Below, piece after piece: positions 1 through 7,958 of a DNA stretch of 26,129 nt. The stretch's first letter is position 1; every line of letters begins with the position of its first letter. The position numbers and the translations under genes are program-made. Source of the stretch: Lachnospiraceae bacterium UBA3641 (GTDB taxonomy: Bacteria > Bacillota > Clostridia > Lachnospirales > Lachnospiraceae); the NCBI GenBank assembly GCA_002373875.1, contig DFKQ01000111.1:1-26129 (forward strand), written 5' to 3'. Under the pieces are notes generated by a model. That model saw only the letters and a program-made list of their open reading frames with translations. It ran no database searches and had not been told where the DNA came from.

Positions 1-344
1 ATCGTCTTCTGAAGCGGGTGCGTGACTTTGCCCAGGTCAGGTTTGACGGTGATATAACAGATGATGTGGCCAGGCAGGCCCTTGATCTTATGGATGTTGA
101 CAGAATGGGACTTGATCATATTGACAGGAATTATATCATGACCATGATAAACAAGTTCGACGGCGGACCGGTGGGGCTTGATACAATAGCAGCCGCAATA
201 GGTGAGGATTCGGGAACGATTGAAGATGTTTACGAGCCCTACCTTATCATGAACGGCTTTATAAACAGGACGCCAAGAGGAAGGGTGGCGGCCAAGGCTG
301 CCTATGACCACTTTGGTTTGGCTTTGGATAAAGCCGAAGAATAA
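1..344 (+). CDS. ruvB: RuvB Holliday junction branch-migration helicase, C-terminal part (5' truncated by window)
   Basis: This is the 3' end of ruvB, the hexameric AAA+ motor that drives RuvA-bound Holliday junctions during recombinational repair. The frame is open from the first bases and enters with RLLKRVRDFAQVR, so no start lies in the window. The visible roughly 113 residues cover the end of the AAA+ lid and the C-terminal winged-helix DNA-binding domain. Typical RuvB features are the DVARQALDLMDVD stretch, the GLDHIDRNYI segment, GGPVGLDTIAAAIGE, and the terminal IEDVYEPYLI...GFINRTPRGR block that follows the usual family ending. The ATPase motifs lie upstream and cannot be checked. 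The stop TAA at 342-344 is followed by an AT-rich gap with no clear GC-rich terminator. Identification is very secure. Confidence 0.96.
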   Translation, partial: RLLKRVRDFAQVRFDGDITDDVARQALDLMDVDRMGLDHIDRNYIMTMINKFDGGPVGLDTIAAAIGEDSGTIEDVYEPYLIMNGFINRTPRGRVAAKAAYDHFGLALDKAEE

Positions 345-400
345 ATAAATGTTACATAAATATTAAAATATGATTTTTTTTAAAATTAAGAATTTTTCTG

Positions 401-428
401 ATGACAAGATAAAAATATTTGCTATAAT
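401..428 (+). promoter_or_regulatory. Sigma-A-type promoter for the secreted coiled-coil protein gene
   Basis: The -35 hexamer ATGACA (401-406, five of six matches to TTGACA) and a perfect -10 TATAAT (423-428) are separated by 16 bp. It sits in a very AT-rich stretch just after ruvB. A start near 435 would give a leader of about 40 nt before the ATG at 475. It indicates that the downstream gene can be expressed independently of ruvB. Confidence 0.7.
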
Positions 429-474
429 TATATGTGGGTAATTTTATTTGTCACATAAGAAAGGGGACGAGTAT

Positions 475-1380
475 ATGAAAGGGAAACAATTAATAGGGGT
501 AGGCGCAGTATGTCTGGCTGCGGCTTTGGCATTCGGCGTACCCACAACCGTTAGGGCTGATGCTTTGCCCTGTACGGTAACTTATCTTAATCAGGCAAAG
601 GCGCAGCAGTCCGCAGCAGCAGCGGAACTTAATTCGGCCAAGGCTGTACTGGCTGAGAAGCAGGCCAGGCTCAATTCATTCATTTCAGCAGGCATTAATT
701 CAGGAAACGATTACTTAAATGCGGTAAATGAACTTCAGGTTGCCAAGGGTCAGGTTGAGATCAAGCTCAGCAGGCTCAATGACGCCAACAGTTTCGTGAA
801 GGATTGCCAGAGTAAGTATACGGTTGAGGACAATGCCGACAAGGCTTACACGGCGCTTCAGGATGTAAACGCCATGCAGGCGGCCAAGCTGGCATACGAT
901 AATGCTCAGACCATTGCGAACGCGGCACTGACGGCAGTAAACAATACCAAGGCCGCAATAGCAGGCTATCAGACCCAGCTTGCAGTAAGTCCGGCCGTTC
1001 AAGCCCAGATAGATGCACTTAACGTACAGCTTAATGCTCAGATTGCTGATTATAATAACAAACAGGCTCTTGCCGATCAGAAGAAGTCAGCATATGCTTC
1101 GGCACTCGGCACCAATTGGGCTTCCTACGACAAGAAACCTATCGAATACATCTATATCAGGGATGACATGAGGGATCGTACCATTTCCGACCTTAACAAT
1201 GACGGCAAGATCGACGGTGAGGATTTCTTCATAGCTGTAGGATACTATCAGAACGGCGGTAAGGATGATCCCATCTACAATCAGGATCATTATCTTGAGG
1301 AAGGTAAAGATGTTCCGGTGCATTGGCAGGTTAAATACTACGAGAATTACAACAAGGCCAGATATGCAGCAGCACAATAA
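475..1380 (+). CDS. Secreted coiled-coil protein with a single dockerin/EF-hand-like calcium loop, unknown function
   Basis: I do not recognise this 301-residue protein as a named family. The start is ATG 475, chosen because AAGGGG at 461-466 is spaced 8 bp from it; an in-frame TTG at 448 lies upstream of that site. Residues 1-28 form a classic signal peptide (MKGK, hydrophobic core, V-R-A cleavage before D29). Residues about 35-215 are rich in Ala, Gln, Lys and Asn with repeated LN.AKA and LNAQI patterns, predicting a long helical coiled coil. Mature Cys33 and Cys111 could pair. Residues 239-250 read DLNNDGKIDGED, a good EF-hand or dockerin calcium loop (ligands D239, N241, D243, K245 backbone, D247, D250), followed by FFIAVGYY as in dockerin helices. 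A true dockerin has two such repeats and only one is seen. There is no LPXTG motif, C-terminal membrane anchor or lipobox. It is likely exported and calcium-binding. It has its own promoter and is followed after 15 bp by zapA. Confidence 0.8.
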   Translation: MKGKQLIGVGAVCLAAALAFGVPTTVRADALPCTVTYLNQAKAQQSAAAAELNSAKAVLAEKQARLNSFISAGINSGNDYLNAVNELQVAKGQVEIKLSRLNDANSFVKDCQSKYTVEDNADKAYTALQDVNAMQAAKLAYDNAQTIANAALTAVNNTKAAIAGYQTQLAVSPAVQAQIDALNVQLNAQIADYNNKQALADQKKSAYASALGTNWASYDKKPIEYIYIRDDMRDRTISDLNNDGKIDGEDFFIAVGYYQNGGKDDPIYNQDHYLEEGKDVPVHWQVKYYENYNKARYAAAQ

Positions 1381-1395
1381 CAGGGGTGAATGACT

Positions 1396-1755
1396 ATGTC
1401 TTCGAAGAATGATACGGAAGTTATTATCGGCGGTAAGGTCATTCGTTTAAGCGGTTACGAGAGTGAGGAATACCTTCAGAAGGTTGCGGCATATATAAAC
1501 GGTAAGATAGCCGAATACGAGAAGGTGGATTCATTCAGAAGACAGCCTCTTGATATGCAGAATGTTCTGATACAGCTTAATGTGGCGGATGACTATTTCA
1601 AGGCCAAGAAGGAGCTTGAGGAATTGACGGAGGAGCTTGAGGCCAAGGATAAGGAGCTGTATGATATCAAGCACGAGTTGATCGCGGCGCAGATAAAGAT
1701 GGAGAGTAAGGATAAGATGATAAAGGATTATCAGAAGGAATTATCCAAAATATGA
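1396..1755 (+). CDS. zapA: Cell division protein ZapA
   Basis: ZapA binds FtsZ protofilaments and promotes Z-ring bundling. The N-terminal globular domain is typical: an EVIIGGKVIRLSGYESEEYLQKVAAYIN strand-strand-helix pattern, including the conserved glycine turn and Y.Q.VA.YI.. helix. The middle QPLDMQNVLIQLNVADDYF helix is followed by a charged coiled coil from about residue 68 to the end, which mediates dimerisation and tetramerisation. The protein has 119 residues, slightly long for ZapA. ATG 1396 is preferred because AGGGGTGA (1382-1389) leaves 6 bp before it. An ATG at 1390 in the same frame would abut the ribosome site and add only two residues. The gene is read after the secreted protein gene and ends at a strong terminator, so the two probably share a transcript. 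Confidence 0.92.
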   Translation: MSSKNDTEVIIGGKVIRLSGYESEEYLQKVAAYINGKIAEYEKVDSFRRQPLDMQNVLIQLNVADDYFKAKKELEELTEELEAKDKELYDIKHELIAAQIKMESKDKMIKDYQKELSKI

Positions 1756-1762
1756 TTTTCAC

Positions 1763-1791
1763 GGGGCTGTCAATGACAGCCCCTCATTTTT
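1763..1791 (+). terminator. Rho-independent terminator after zapA
   Basis: A perfect 9-bp GC-rich stem, GGGGCTGTC (1763-1771) with GACAGCCCC (1775-1783) around an AAT loop, is followed by TCATTTTTAA. It lies only about 10 bp before the next start codon at 1801. The U32 gene must therefore use read-through or a promoter inside the end of zapA. A weak candidate is TTATCA (1728-1733), 17 bp, TATGAT (1751-1756), whose transcript would start at this hairpin. Confidence 0.82.
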
Positions 1792-1800
1792 AACTGTAAC

Positions 1801-4005
1801 ATGGATAAGAACGGACAAATGAGAAAAATCGAATTACTGGCCCCGGCAGGTGACTGCGAATGCTTTATCGCTGCCCTTAAGGCAGGGGCTGACGCTGTTT
1901 ATCTGGGAGGGAATAAGTTCGGGGCAAGGGCTTATGCCGCCAACTTTTCACAGGATGAGCTCAGGGAGGCCATAGACCTGTCCCATGTCCGCGGAAGGAA
2001 GCTCTACCTTACGGTAAACACGGTTCTTAAGAATAACGAAATCAAGGAACTCTATGATTATATCAGCCCCCTTTATGAAGAAGGGATCGATGGGATCATC
2101 GTACAGGATATGGGAGTGATAAGCGCCTTAAGGGAATGGTTTCCGGGGCTTCCCCTTCATGCCAGCACTCAGATGGCTGTAACGGGGAAGGAGGGAGTCA
2201 GGCTTCTTAAGGATATGGGTATAAGCAGGGTCGTTCCGGCCAGGGAGTTAAGTCTTAAGGAGATAAAGGCTGTATATGATGAGACCGGTATGGAGCTTGA
2301 ATGCTTCATACACGGCGCCCTGTGCTATTCCTATTCCGGCAAGTGCCTTTTTTCGAGTATTGCAGGCGGAAGAAGCGGCAACAGGGGGAGGTGCGCCGGT
2401 CCATGCAGGCTTCCGTATGATAACAGATATATTCTCAGTGCCAGGGACATTTCAACGGTTGAAATACTTCCGGAGCTGATCGAAGCCGGTATTTCTTCCT
2501 TTAAGATAGAAGGGAGAATGAAAAGCAGGGAATATGTTGCGGGAGTAACAGGGATATACAGGAAATACATAGACCGGTACATGTCCCTGTGTCAAGGCAG
2601 TAAGACGGATGAATACAAGGTTGATCTTAAGGAGCTTAAAGAGCTTGATGAATTATACACAAGGAGCGGACACTGCAGGGGGTATTACCATGAGCATAAC
2701 GGGCGGGACATGATAACCGTAAGTAAGCCCTGTTATGATTCCGCCGATGATAAAAGGATGAAAATCCTGTTTGAAAAATATACAAAAGGGGAGGAGAAGT
2801 TAAGCTGCAGGGGATATGTAAGGGCTTACGTTAATGAACCCCTGTATATAAAGGTTGAATGCGGGGATAATGCGGTTGAATGTCTGGGAGATCCCGTGGA
2901 TGGCGCATTGAAGCAACCCACCGGTGAAGCTGATATCAGAAAGCAATTAATAAAAACAGGTGATACGCCTTTTTGTTTTGAAGAACTGAGTATCGATCAC
3001 GGGAATGATATCTTTATTCCGGTATCAGCCCTGAATTCCTTAAGAAGACAGGCCTTTACTCTGCTTGGCGAAAAGCTGACACAGGCTTATAAACGCAGGA
3101 GTGATATCATGGTAAAGACCGGCGGATATAGGGGTGAGCGGGAAGGGACCACGGGATTTAAGAATACCGGTAAGGGATCACCGCTTGTAAATATAAGGAT
3201 TGATTCGCTTAAGCTTTTCGATACGGTCCTGAATTCGGGAATAGCTGATGTGGTCTCTGCGGATATCAAGGAATTTTGCAGCGGAGGCAATGGATTAAAT
3301 GAGGAGCTTATAAGAGAAACGTCAGAGCGACTTCACGAAAAGGGGATGATGTTTTTTCTTTCCCTGCCTCCGGTTATAAGAAACGATTTTTTTGCAAGAA
3401 ACAGGAAGCTTGACGATATATTATCGGAAGGCACTGTTGACGGCATTATAACAGATAATTATGAGAGCCTGTATTATCTTAAGAAGCTTGGCTTCAAGGG
3501 CGTGGTGACGGGGGATGTGCATCTGTACTGCACCAATGACCGTGCTGCCTGTACATTACATGGGCAGGGTATAGATGTTCTTACTTATCCGGTGGAGCTT
3601 AACGCCGGTGAGCTGAATCATCTTGATATAGGGTATGGGGAATTTATCCTTTACGGACGGGCGCCCATGATGATATCGGCTCAATGTACTCAGAAGACTC
3701 TTGATAAATGTATAAAAGATAATGGTATATCCCATATAAGGGACAGGTTCGGAAATGACTTTCCTGTTGTCAGAAGCTGCGGCGAATGCTACAACACGAT
3801 ATTTAATTGTGTTCCGACAATGATAGTATCGAAAAAGGAGATCCCGGCAAGGATCAGTCCCTGTTCATACAGGATTCATTTCACGGTGGAAGGCATTAAG
3901 GAAGCGGAAAGGATACTGGATTTCTATAAAGCCTTTATGCGGGGAGAAACCCGCGAAGTAAATATTAAACGCACGCTTTTACACCTTAAGAGAGGAGTAG
4001 AGTGA
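1801..4005 (+). CDS. U32-family protein (peptidase U32 / RlhA-type RNA hydroxylation factor), long form
   Basis: This 734-residue protein belongs to family U32. The name peptidase is historical. Characterised bacterial relatives (RlhA, TrhP, UbiU/UbiV) are mostly hydroxylation factors for RNA or ubiquinone, several with Fe-S clusters. The N-terminal barrel starts with IELLAPAGD and carries AGADAVYLGG, IVQDMG and HASTQM. The U32 signature spans residues 167-185, starting ECFIHGALC, with Cys175 and Cys182, followed by GRCAGPC with Cys198 and Cys202. The SFKIEGRMKSREYV segment is also diagnostic. A middle region (about 300-440) fits the DUF3656-type insert of RlhA, and the last 300 residues look like a second divergent barrel ending in a Cys-rich RSCGECYNTIFNC stretch. 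Length and layout favour RlhA-like (23S rRNA C2501 hydroxylation) over tRNA-modifying TrhP, but this is inference. No clear ribosome site precedes ATG 1801, and ATG 1819 is an alternative. It abuts the SEDS gene with no gap. Confidence 0.88.
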   Translation: MDKNGQMRKIELLAPAGDCECFIAALKAGADAVYLGGNKFGARAYAANFSQDELREAIDLSHVRGRKLYLTVNTVLKNNEIKELYDYISPLYEEGIDGIIVQDMGVISALREWFPGLPLHASTQMAVTGKEGVRLLKDMGISRVVPARELSLKEIKAVYDETGMELECFIHGALCYSYSGKCLFSSIAGGRSGNRGRCAGPCRLPYDNRYILSARDISTVEILPELIEAGISSFKIEGRMKSREYVAGVTGIYRKYIDRYMSLCQGSKTDEYKVDLKELKELDELYTRSGHCRGYYHEHNGRDMITVSKPCYDSADDKRMKILFEKYTKGEEKLSCRGYVRAYVNEPLYIKVECGDNAVECLGDPVDGALKQPTGEADIRKQLIKTGDTPFCFEELSIDHGNDIFIPVSALNSLRRQAFTLLGEKLTQAYKRRSDIMVKTGGYRGEREGTTGFKNTGKGSPLVNIRIDSLKLFDTVLNSGIADVVSADIKEFCSGGNGLNEELIRETSERLHEKGMMFFLSLPPVIRNDFFARNRKLDDILSEGTVDGIITDNYESLYYLKKLGFKGVVTGDVHLYCTNDRAACTLHGQGIDVLTYPVELNAGELNHLDIGYGEFILYGRAPMMISAQCTQKTLDKCIKDNGISHIRDRFGNDFPVVRSCGECYNTIFNCVPTMIVSKKEIPARISPCSYRIHFTVEGIKEAERILDFYKAFMRGETREVNIKRTLLHLKRGVE

Positions 4006-5322
4006 TTGGAAACGATCATTTATGTCTTTTCCAATTACATATTGATGGTTCTCATGGTCGTATATGCCTTCCAGTGCTTTTATGTATTCCGATATTCATC
4101 GGAGAAGGAACGGGACGGTATATATCTTTTCCAGGTTGTGGCGATGTCCCTTATTTATCTTATATCCTTCGGGATAATATGGATAAAGACAGGGGATGTC
4201 AATATCCCGGGATTTTACGGACTGAGCCAGATGATCCTGTGGGCATTGATATTACTTTACCGGAAGCTGTATCCTGAGGCAAACAAGCTTCTTGTCAATA
4301 ATATGTGTATGCTGATGAGCATTGGCTTTATAATTCTGGCACGGCTGAATTACAATAAAGCCAGGAAGCAGTTGATGGTGGTCCTTTTTTCGGCCCTGCT
4401 TGCTCTTATTATCCCTTTTGTTCTTAAACGGTTTAAGCGGCTTAGAAGATTCTATAAGCTGTTTGCCATCGCAGGTATGGCATCACTTACCTTTGTGCTT
4501 GTTTTTTCCAGGGCCATTAACGGTTCCAAGCTGAATATAAGGATAGGCGGGGTATCTTTACAGGCATCTGAATTCGTTAAGATCATTTTCGTCTTTTCGA
4601 TAGCCGGGATCCTAACATGCTCCAAGTCAGAGAAACGCCTTATGATGGCTGCAGTTGTATCCGCCATCCATGTGCTTCTTCTCGTCGCGTCCAAGGATCT
4701 TGGATCTGCCATAATATTCTTTATGGTATTTACCGTAATGGTATTCGTGGCCACGGGACGTTACCGGTATCTTTTCGGAGGACTTGCGGGGGCGGCACTT
4801 GGTTCTGTCGCAGGTTACATCATGTTTTCCCATGTAAGGATCAGGGTTCTTGCATGGCAGGATCCCCTTGGCAATATTGAGGATTACGGTTATCAGATAG
4901 CCCAGTCACTCTTTGCCATAGGAACCGGAGGATTTAAGGGAATGGGCCTTTTTGGCGGAACCCCCGGCAGGATACCGGTTGTTGAATCCGATTTTATTTT
5001 TGCCGCGATATCCGAAGAATTCGGTGTTATCTTTTCAATAGGTATGATACTAGTATGTATCAGTTGTTTTATTATGTTCATGAACATAGCGATGAGGTTT
5101 AACGATCTGTTTTATAAGCTTGTAGCAGTGGGATTTGCCGTCACATACGGGTTTCAGGTTTTTCTCACCATCGGAGGTGTTACCAAGTTCATCCCTCTTA
5201 CGGGCGTGACCTTGCCGCTTGTAAGCTACGGGAGTAATTCCATTATGGTTTCGCTTATAATGTTTTCGGTCATTCAGGGCCTTTATGTGTCCGTAAGAAG
5301 TTCAAACACAGATGGAGTTTAA
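4006..5322 (+). CDS. SEDS-family peptidoglycan glycosyltransferase (FtsW/RodA/SpoVE)
   Basis: SEDS proteins polymerise lipid II into glycan strands in complex with a class B PBP; the next gene supplies one. The 438-residue protein is polytopic, with about ten hydrophobic segments. Family motifs are clear: GGVSLQASEFVKI, SKDLGSAIIFF, the QSLFAIGTGGFKGMGLFGG loop, VVESDFIFAAISEEFG with the putative catalytic Asp329 (equivalent to the essential Asp of E. coli FtsW), and the C-terminal FIPLTGVTLPLVSYGSNS motif. Translation starts at TTG 4006, directly after the U32 stop, with AGAGGAG at 3991-3997 spaced 8 bp. Whether it serves division (FtsW) or elongation (RodA) cannot be decided; zapA upstream hints at division, while the short PBP downstream resembles PbpA-RodA pairs. 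Confidence 0.93.
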   Translation: METIIYVFSNYILMVLMVVYAFQCFYVFRYSSEKERDGIYLFQVVAMSLIYLISFGIIWIKTGDVNIPGFYGLSQMILWALILLYRKLYPEANKLLVNNMCMLMSIGFIILARLNYNKARKQLMVVLFSALLALIIPFVLKRFKRLRRFYKLFAIAGMASLTFVLVFSRAINGSKLNIRIGGVSLQASEFVKIIFVFSIAGILTCSKSEKRLMMAAVVSAIHVLLLVASKDLGSAIIFFMVFTVMVFVATGRYRYLFGGLAGAALGSVAGYIMFSHVRIRVLAWQDPLGNIEDYGYQIAQSLFAIGTGGFKGMGLFGGTPGRIPVVESDFIFAAISEEFGVIFSIGMILVCISCFIMFMNIAMRFNDLFYKLVAVGFAVTYGFQVFLTIGGVTKFIPLTGVTLPLVSYGSNSIMVSLIMFSVIQGLYVSVRSSNTDGV

Positions 5323-5328
5323 GTTATT

Positions 5329-6771
5329 ATGTTTAAGAGCAGGATAAGGGATGATAACGAAAAGACAAATAACGAGATACTCTTTATAACTTATGTTTTT
5401 ACAGCTGTTTTTGTCGCTCTGATAGGTTATATTATTTATTTTACCGCATTTAAGAGCGACAGCGTTATAAACAACGCATATAACATTAAGAGGGGAGAGC
5501 TTCTTGAAGAGAGGACGGTACGCGGGAGCATTATGTCCGGTGACGGTCAGGTGCTTGCAAGGACAGTGACCCGGGAAGACGGAAGCACCGTGCGTGAGTA
5601 TCCTTACGGTAATGTATTTGCTCATGCGGTCGGTTTTATGGCTCAGGGCTGCATCGGTGTGGAAGCAATGGCCAATTATAAGCTGCTTAACTGCTCTGAC
5701 TTCTTCGCTGACAGGATAAAAAATGATTTAAGCGGGGTCAGGAATCACGGTGATACGGTTGTCACCACCCTTGATACTTCCCTGCAGGAAACAGCCGCAT
5801 CCGCCCTTGGAGACAGAAAGGGAGCTGTTGTGCTGATGGATGTTAAGACCGGATATATACTCGCACTTGTAAGTAAGCCTGATTTCGACCCGAATAACAT
5901 TGACGATATATGGGACGATATCAATGCCGATACAGAGAACAGCCCCTTGTTGAACAGGGCAACACAGGGCCTGTATCCGCCGGGTTCCACCTTCAAGATC
6001 GTTACCGCTCTTGAGTACTTAAGGGAGAACGAGAATGCAGCTTCATATGAATTCGACTGCACGGGGCATTTCGAATATGACGGAGTTGACATCAACTGCT
6101 ACCACGGCCAGAATCACGGGCACATGGATCTGGGACTAAGCTTCGCAAAATCATGCAATTCATCCTTCGCCAATATAAGTTCGGGACTTGACAAGGGTAA
6201 ATTCGCAGCTACGTGCAATGAGCTGCTGTTCAACAGCTCCATACCATGTCCCTTCAGCTATAAACAGAGCACAGTGAAGCTTGATGGTGACTCGGATTCG
6301 GCTGATCTTATCCAGACCGGTATCGGACAGGGTAAAACCCAGATAACCCCGATCCATATGGCAATGATAACCTCGGCCGTGGCAAACCGGGGAGTACTAA
6401 TGGAGCCGATGGTGATAGATTCCGTAAAGACTGCCGGGGGAGCTGTGATCAAGGATTATAAGAGCAGGGAATACGGACGTCTTATGAGCGAGGATGAGGC
6501 CGCAGGCTTAAGGGAGCTTATGAGAGGTGTTGTACTTAACGGTACGGGTTCGAAGCTTCAGGGAACCGTGGGATATGAGGCCGCAGGTAAAACGGGTTCT
6601 GCGGAATATTCCAGGGACAAAACAAAAAGCCACGCGTGGTTCGCGGGATTCGCCCCCTTCGATGACCCGCAGGTTGCGATAACCGTCATTGTCGAAGGCG
6701 GGGGCTCGGGCGGTGATACAGCCGTTCCCATTGCACGCATGGTCTTTGATGATTATTTTAATGGTAAATGA
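5329..6771 (+). CDS. Class B penicillin-binding protein (PbpA/FtsI-type transpeptidase)
   Basis: This D,D-transpeptidase cross-links peptidoglycan and is the expected partner of the upstream SEDS polymerase, 6 bp away. It has 480 residues, short for class B PBPs and close to the PbpA type. A single N-terminal membrane anchor spans about residues 17-38. A reduced pedestal region with the RGELLEERTVRGSIMSGDG motif follows. The catalytic domain has all three active-site motifs: S220-T-F-K223 in PPGSTFKIV, S275-C-N277, and K421-T-G423 in GKTGSAE. It therefore appears catalytically complete. No PASTA domains are present at the C-terminus. The ribosome site is GGAG at 5314-5317, 11 bp before ATG. 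The TGA stop at 6769-6771 directly abuts the stop of the convergent HD-GYP-like gene with no terminator between them. Confidence 0.94.
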   Translation: MFKSRIRDDNEKTNNEILFITYVFTAVFVALIGYIIYFTAFKSDSVINNAYNIKRGELLEERTVRGSIMSGDGQVLARTVTREDGSTVREYPYGNVFAHAVGFMAQGCIGVEAMANYKLLNCSDFFADRIKNDLSGVRNHGDTVVTTLDTSLQETAASALGDRKGAVVLMDVKTGYILALVSKPDFDPNNIDDIWDDINADTENSPLLNRATQGLYPPGSTFKIVTALEYLRENENAASYEFDCTGHFEYDGVDINCYHGQNHGHMDLGLSFAKSCNSSFANISSGLDKGKFAATCNELLFNSSIPCPFSYKQSTVKLDGDSDSADLIQTGIGQGKTQITPIHMAMITSAVANRGVLMEPMVIDSVKTAGGAVIKDYKSREYGRLMSEDEAAGLRELMRGVVLNGTGSKLQGTVGYEAAGKTGSAEYSRDKTKSHAWFAGFAPFDDPQVAITVIVEGGGSGGDTAVPIARMVFDDYFNGK

Positions 6772-7830
6772 TCAGATCAGCTTCTCTATATAGAGGCTCT
6801 TGTTCTGGCTTAAGTCGATATAATTGTTTTCTGTACGAACCATGGGACGTGACAGATTGTTCTTGTTTATCAAAACGATGGAGCATTCGGTTCCGTCGTT
6901 TAGCATTACCTCCTTGCCTATGTATTCCTCAACCATTCTGCTTAAGAAGGTAAGATAATAGGCCACATCGTATCTTTCAAGGCCGTCCCGTTCGAAAATC
7001 TCTATTACCTTAAAAGGACATAAGGGATCGCGATAGGCCCTGTAGGATGTCATTGCATCATAAGCGTCTATTATAGAGATTATCTTGGCAAATTTATTGA
7101 TCCTGTCAGCCGGAAGGCGCTGGGGATATCCGGCTGCGTCGCAACGTTCGTGATGCATAAGAGCTGCAAGCTTGATATTGATATCCATGTTAAGATTCTG
7201 GATAAGGTTATAGGAATGGACGGGATGCGTCCTCATAATGGCAAGCTCCTCGTCTGTGAGCTTACCGGGCTTGAAGATAAGGTCCTTGGGAAGCTTGAAC
7301 TTGCCTATGTCATAGTAAAAGCCGCAGAGGATAAGCGTCTGCAATTCCTCATCGGAGAGGGAGAACCACTTGCCCGTATAGCGGCATATAAGAGCAACAT
7401 TTAACCCGTGAGCGTACAAAAGATCACTGTCCTTCACTTCAAGGACAGCCAGCATGTCAAGTATCGTTGTCCGGCTGTGTTCAAAAGGAGTAAAGATGTG
7501 ATCGATTATTGCAAGAAGATCATTATTATTGGGTGGGACCCTTTTTAATATGAAGGAATCCAGAGCCACCTTATAGGCGGTAAAGTTGGCAAAGTAGATC
7601 TCCTCGAACTTCTGGAATGCCTTACTGACCTTGATCTTCTCAAAATATGTGTGTACCCTGTCCTCATCCTCCTTGATCTGGATGCACTTAATTGGGCTCA
7701 CCAAAAGCTTCTGGATGGTCAGCTTGTCGAGCACAGTATCTTTTTTGACCAAAAGGTTCCCCTTATAATCGGTTGCGTCCTCCGCAACCTCCATACCCGG
7801 TTTAAGAGCAACCGTAGCAATCAACTCCAT
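6772..7830 (-). CDS. HD-GYP-like domain protein with degenerate HD motif (YD)
   Basis: HD-GYP proteins are phosphodiesterases, usually for cyclic di-GMP. This 352-residue protein has an N-terminal DUF3391-like region (ELIATVALKPGMEV...), a helical linker and an HD-GYP-like domain from about residue 110 to 300. Visible family residues are His141, the motif YYDIGK at 172-177, His202 in THPVHSY, the pair His226-His227 followed by E and a GYP at 234-236, and D255-AYD-A-M-T. The hallmark HD pair is Tyr173-Asp174, because the codon at 7312-7314 reads TAT instead of CAT; all other metal-ligand positions seem kept. Activity may be altered or lost, so it could act as a sensor or scaffold. ATG 7830 is chosen because GAGGTGA lies 5 bp upstream of it; a GTG at 7839 overlaps that site. 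It has its own strong divergent promoter. Confidence 0.85.
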   Translation of the reverse strand: MELIATVALKPGMEVAEDATDYKGNLLVKKDTVLDKLTIQKLLVSPIKCIQIKEDEDRVHTYFEKIKVSKAFQKFEEIYFANFTAYKVALDSFILKRVPPNNNDLLAIIDHIFTPFEHSRTTILDMLAVLEVKDSDLLYAHGLNVALICRYTGKWFSLSDEELQTLILCGFYYDIGKFKLPKDLIFKPGKLTDEELAIMRTHPVHSYNLIQNLNMDINIKLAALMHHERCDAAGYPQRLPADRINKFAKIISIIDAYDAMTSYRAYRDPLCPFKVIEIFERDGLERYDVAYYLTFLSRMVEEYIGKEVMLNDGTECSIVLINKNNLSRPMVRTENNYIDLSQNKSLYIEKLI

Positions 7831-7850
7831 AGACGTCACCTCATAATTAA

Positions 7851-7879
7851 AGTATAAAAATATAATAAATTATTGTCAA
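7851..7879 (-). promoter_or_regulatory. Strong sigma-A promoter of the HD-GYP-like gene
   Basis: Reading the minus strand, a perfect TTGACA (7879-7874), an AT-rich 17-bp spacer and TATACT (7856-7851) form a near-consensus promoter. Transcription would begin near 7844, giving a leader of only about 14 nt before ATG 7830, just enough for the GAGGTGA ribosome site. Confidence 0.8.
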
Positions 7880-7930
7880 CCAAAATCATGTAAAATAGGA
7901 TATATGACACTACAAAATAAAGGTCTGCTA

Positions 7931-7939
7931 TGATATAAT
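7931..7939 (+). promoter_or_regulatory. Extended -10 promoter of the orphan-DUF2953-ytfJ operon
   Basis: TGATATAAT (7931-7939) is a perfect extended -10 element (TGnTATAAT). The -35 position at 7911-7916 reads TACAAA and matches poorly, as is usual for extended -10 promoters. It is divergent from the HD-GYP-like promoter, about 50 bp away. Confidence 0.65.
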
Positions 7940-7958
7940 CCTGTATAAGGTGTGTATT

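Noticed and set aside
448..474. TTG at 448 as start of the secreted protein
   Set aside because: It would place the ribosome site inside the coding region and bury the signal peptide behind a charged extension; ATG 475 fits better.
7150..7404. Plus-strand open frame inside the HD-GYP-like gene
   Set aside because: It lies opposite the conserved metal-binding motifs of the real gene and lacks a ribosome site.
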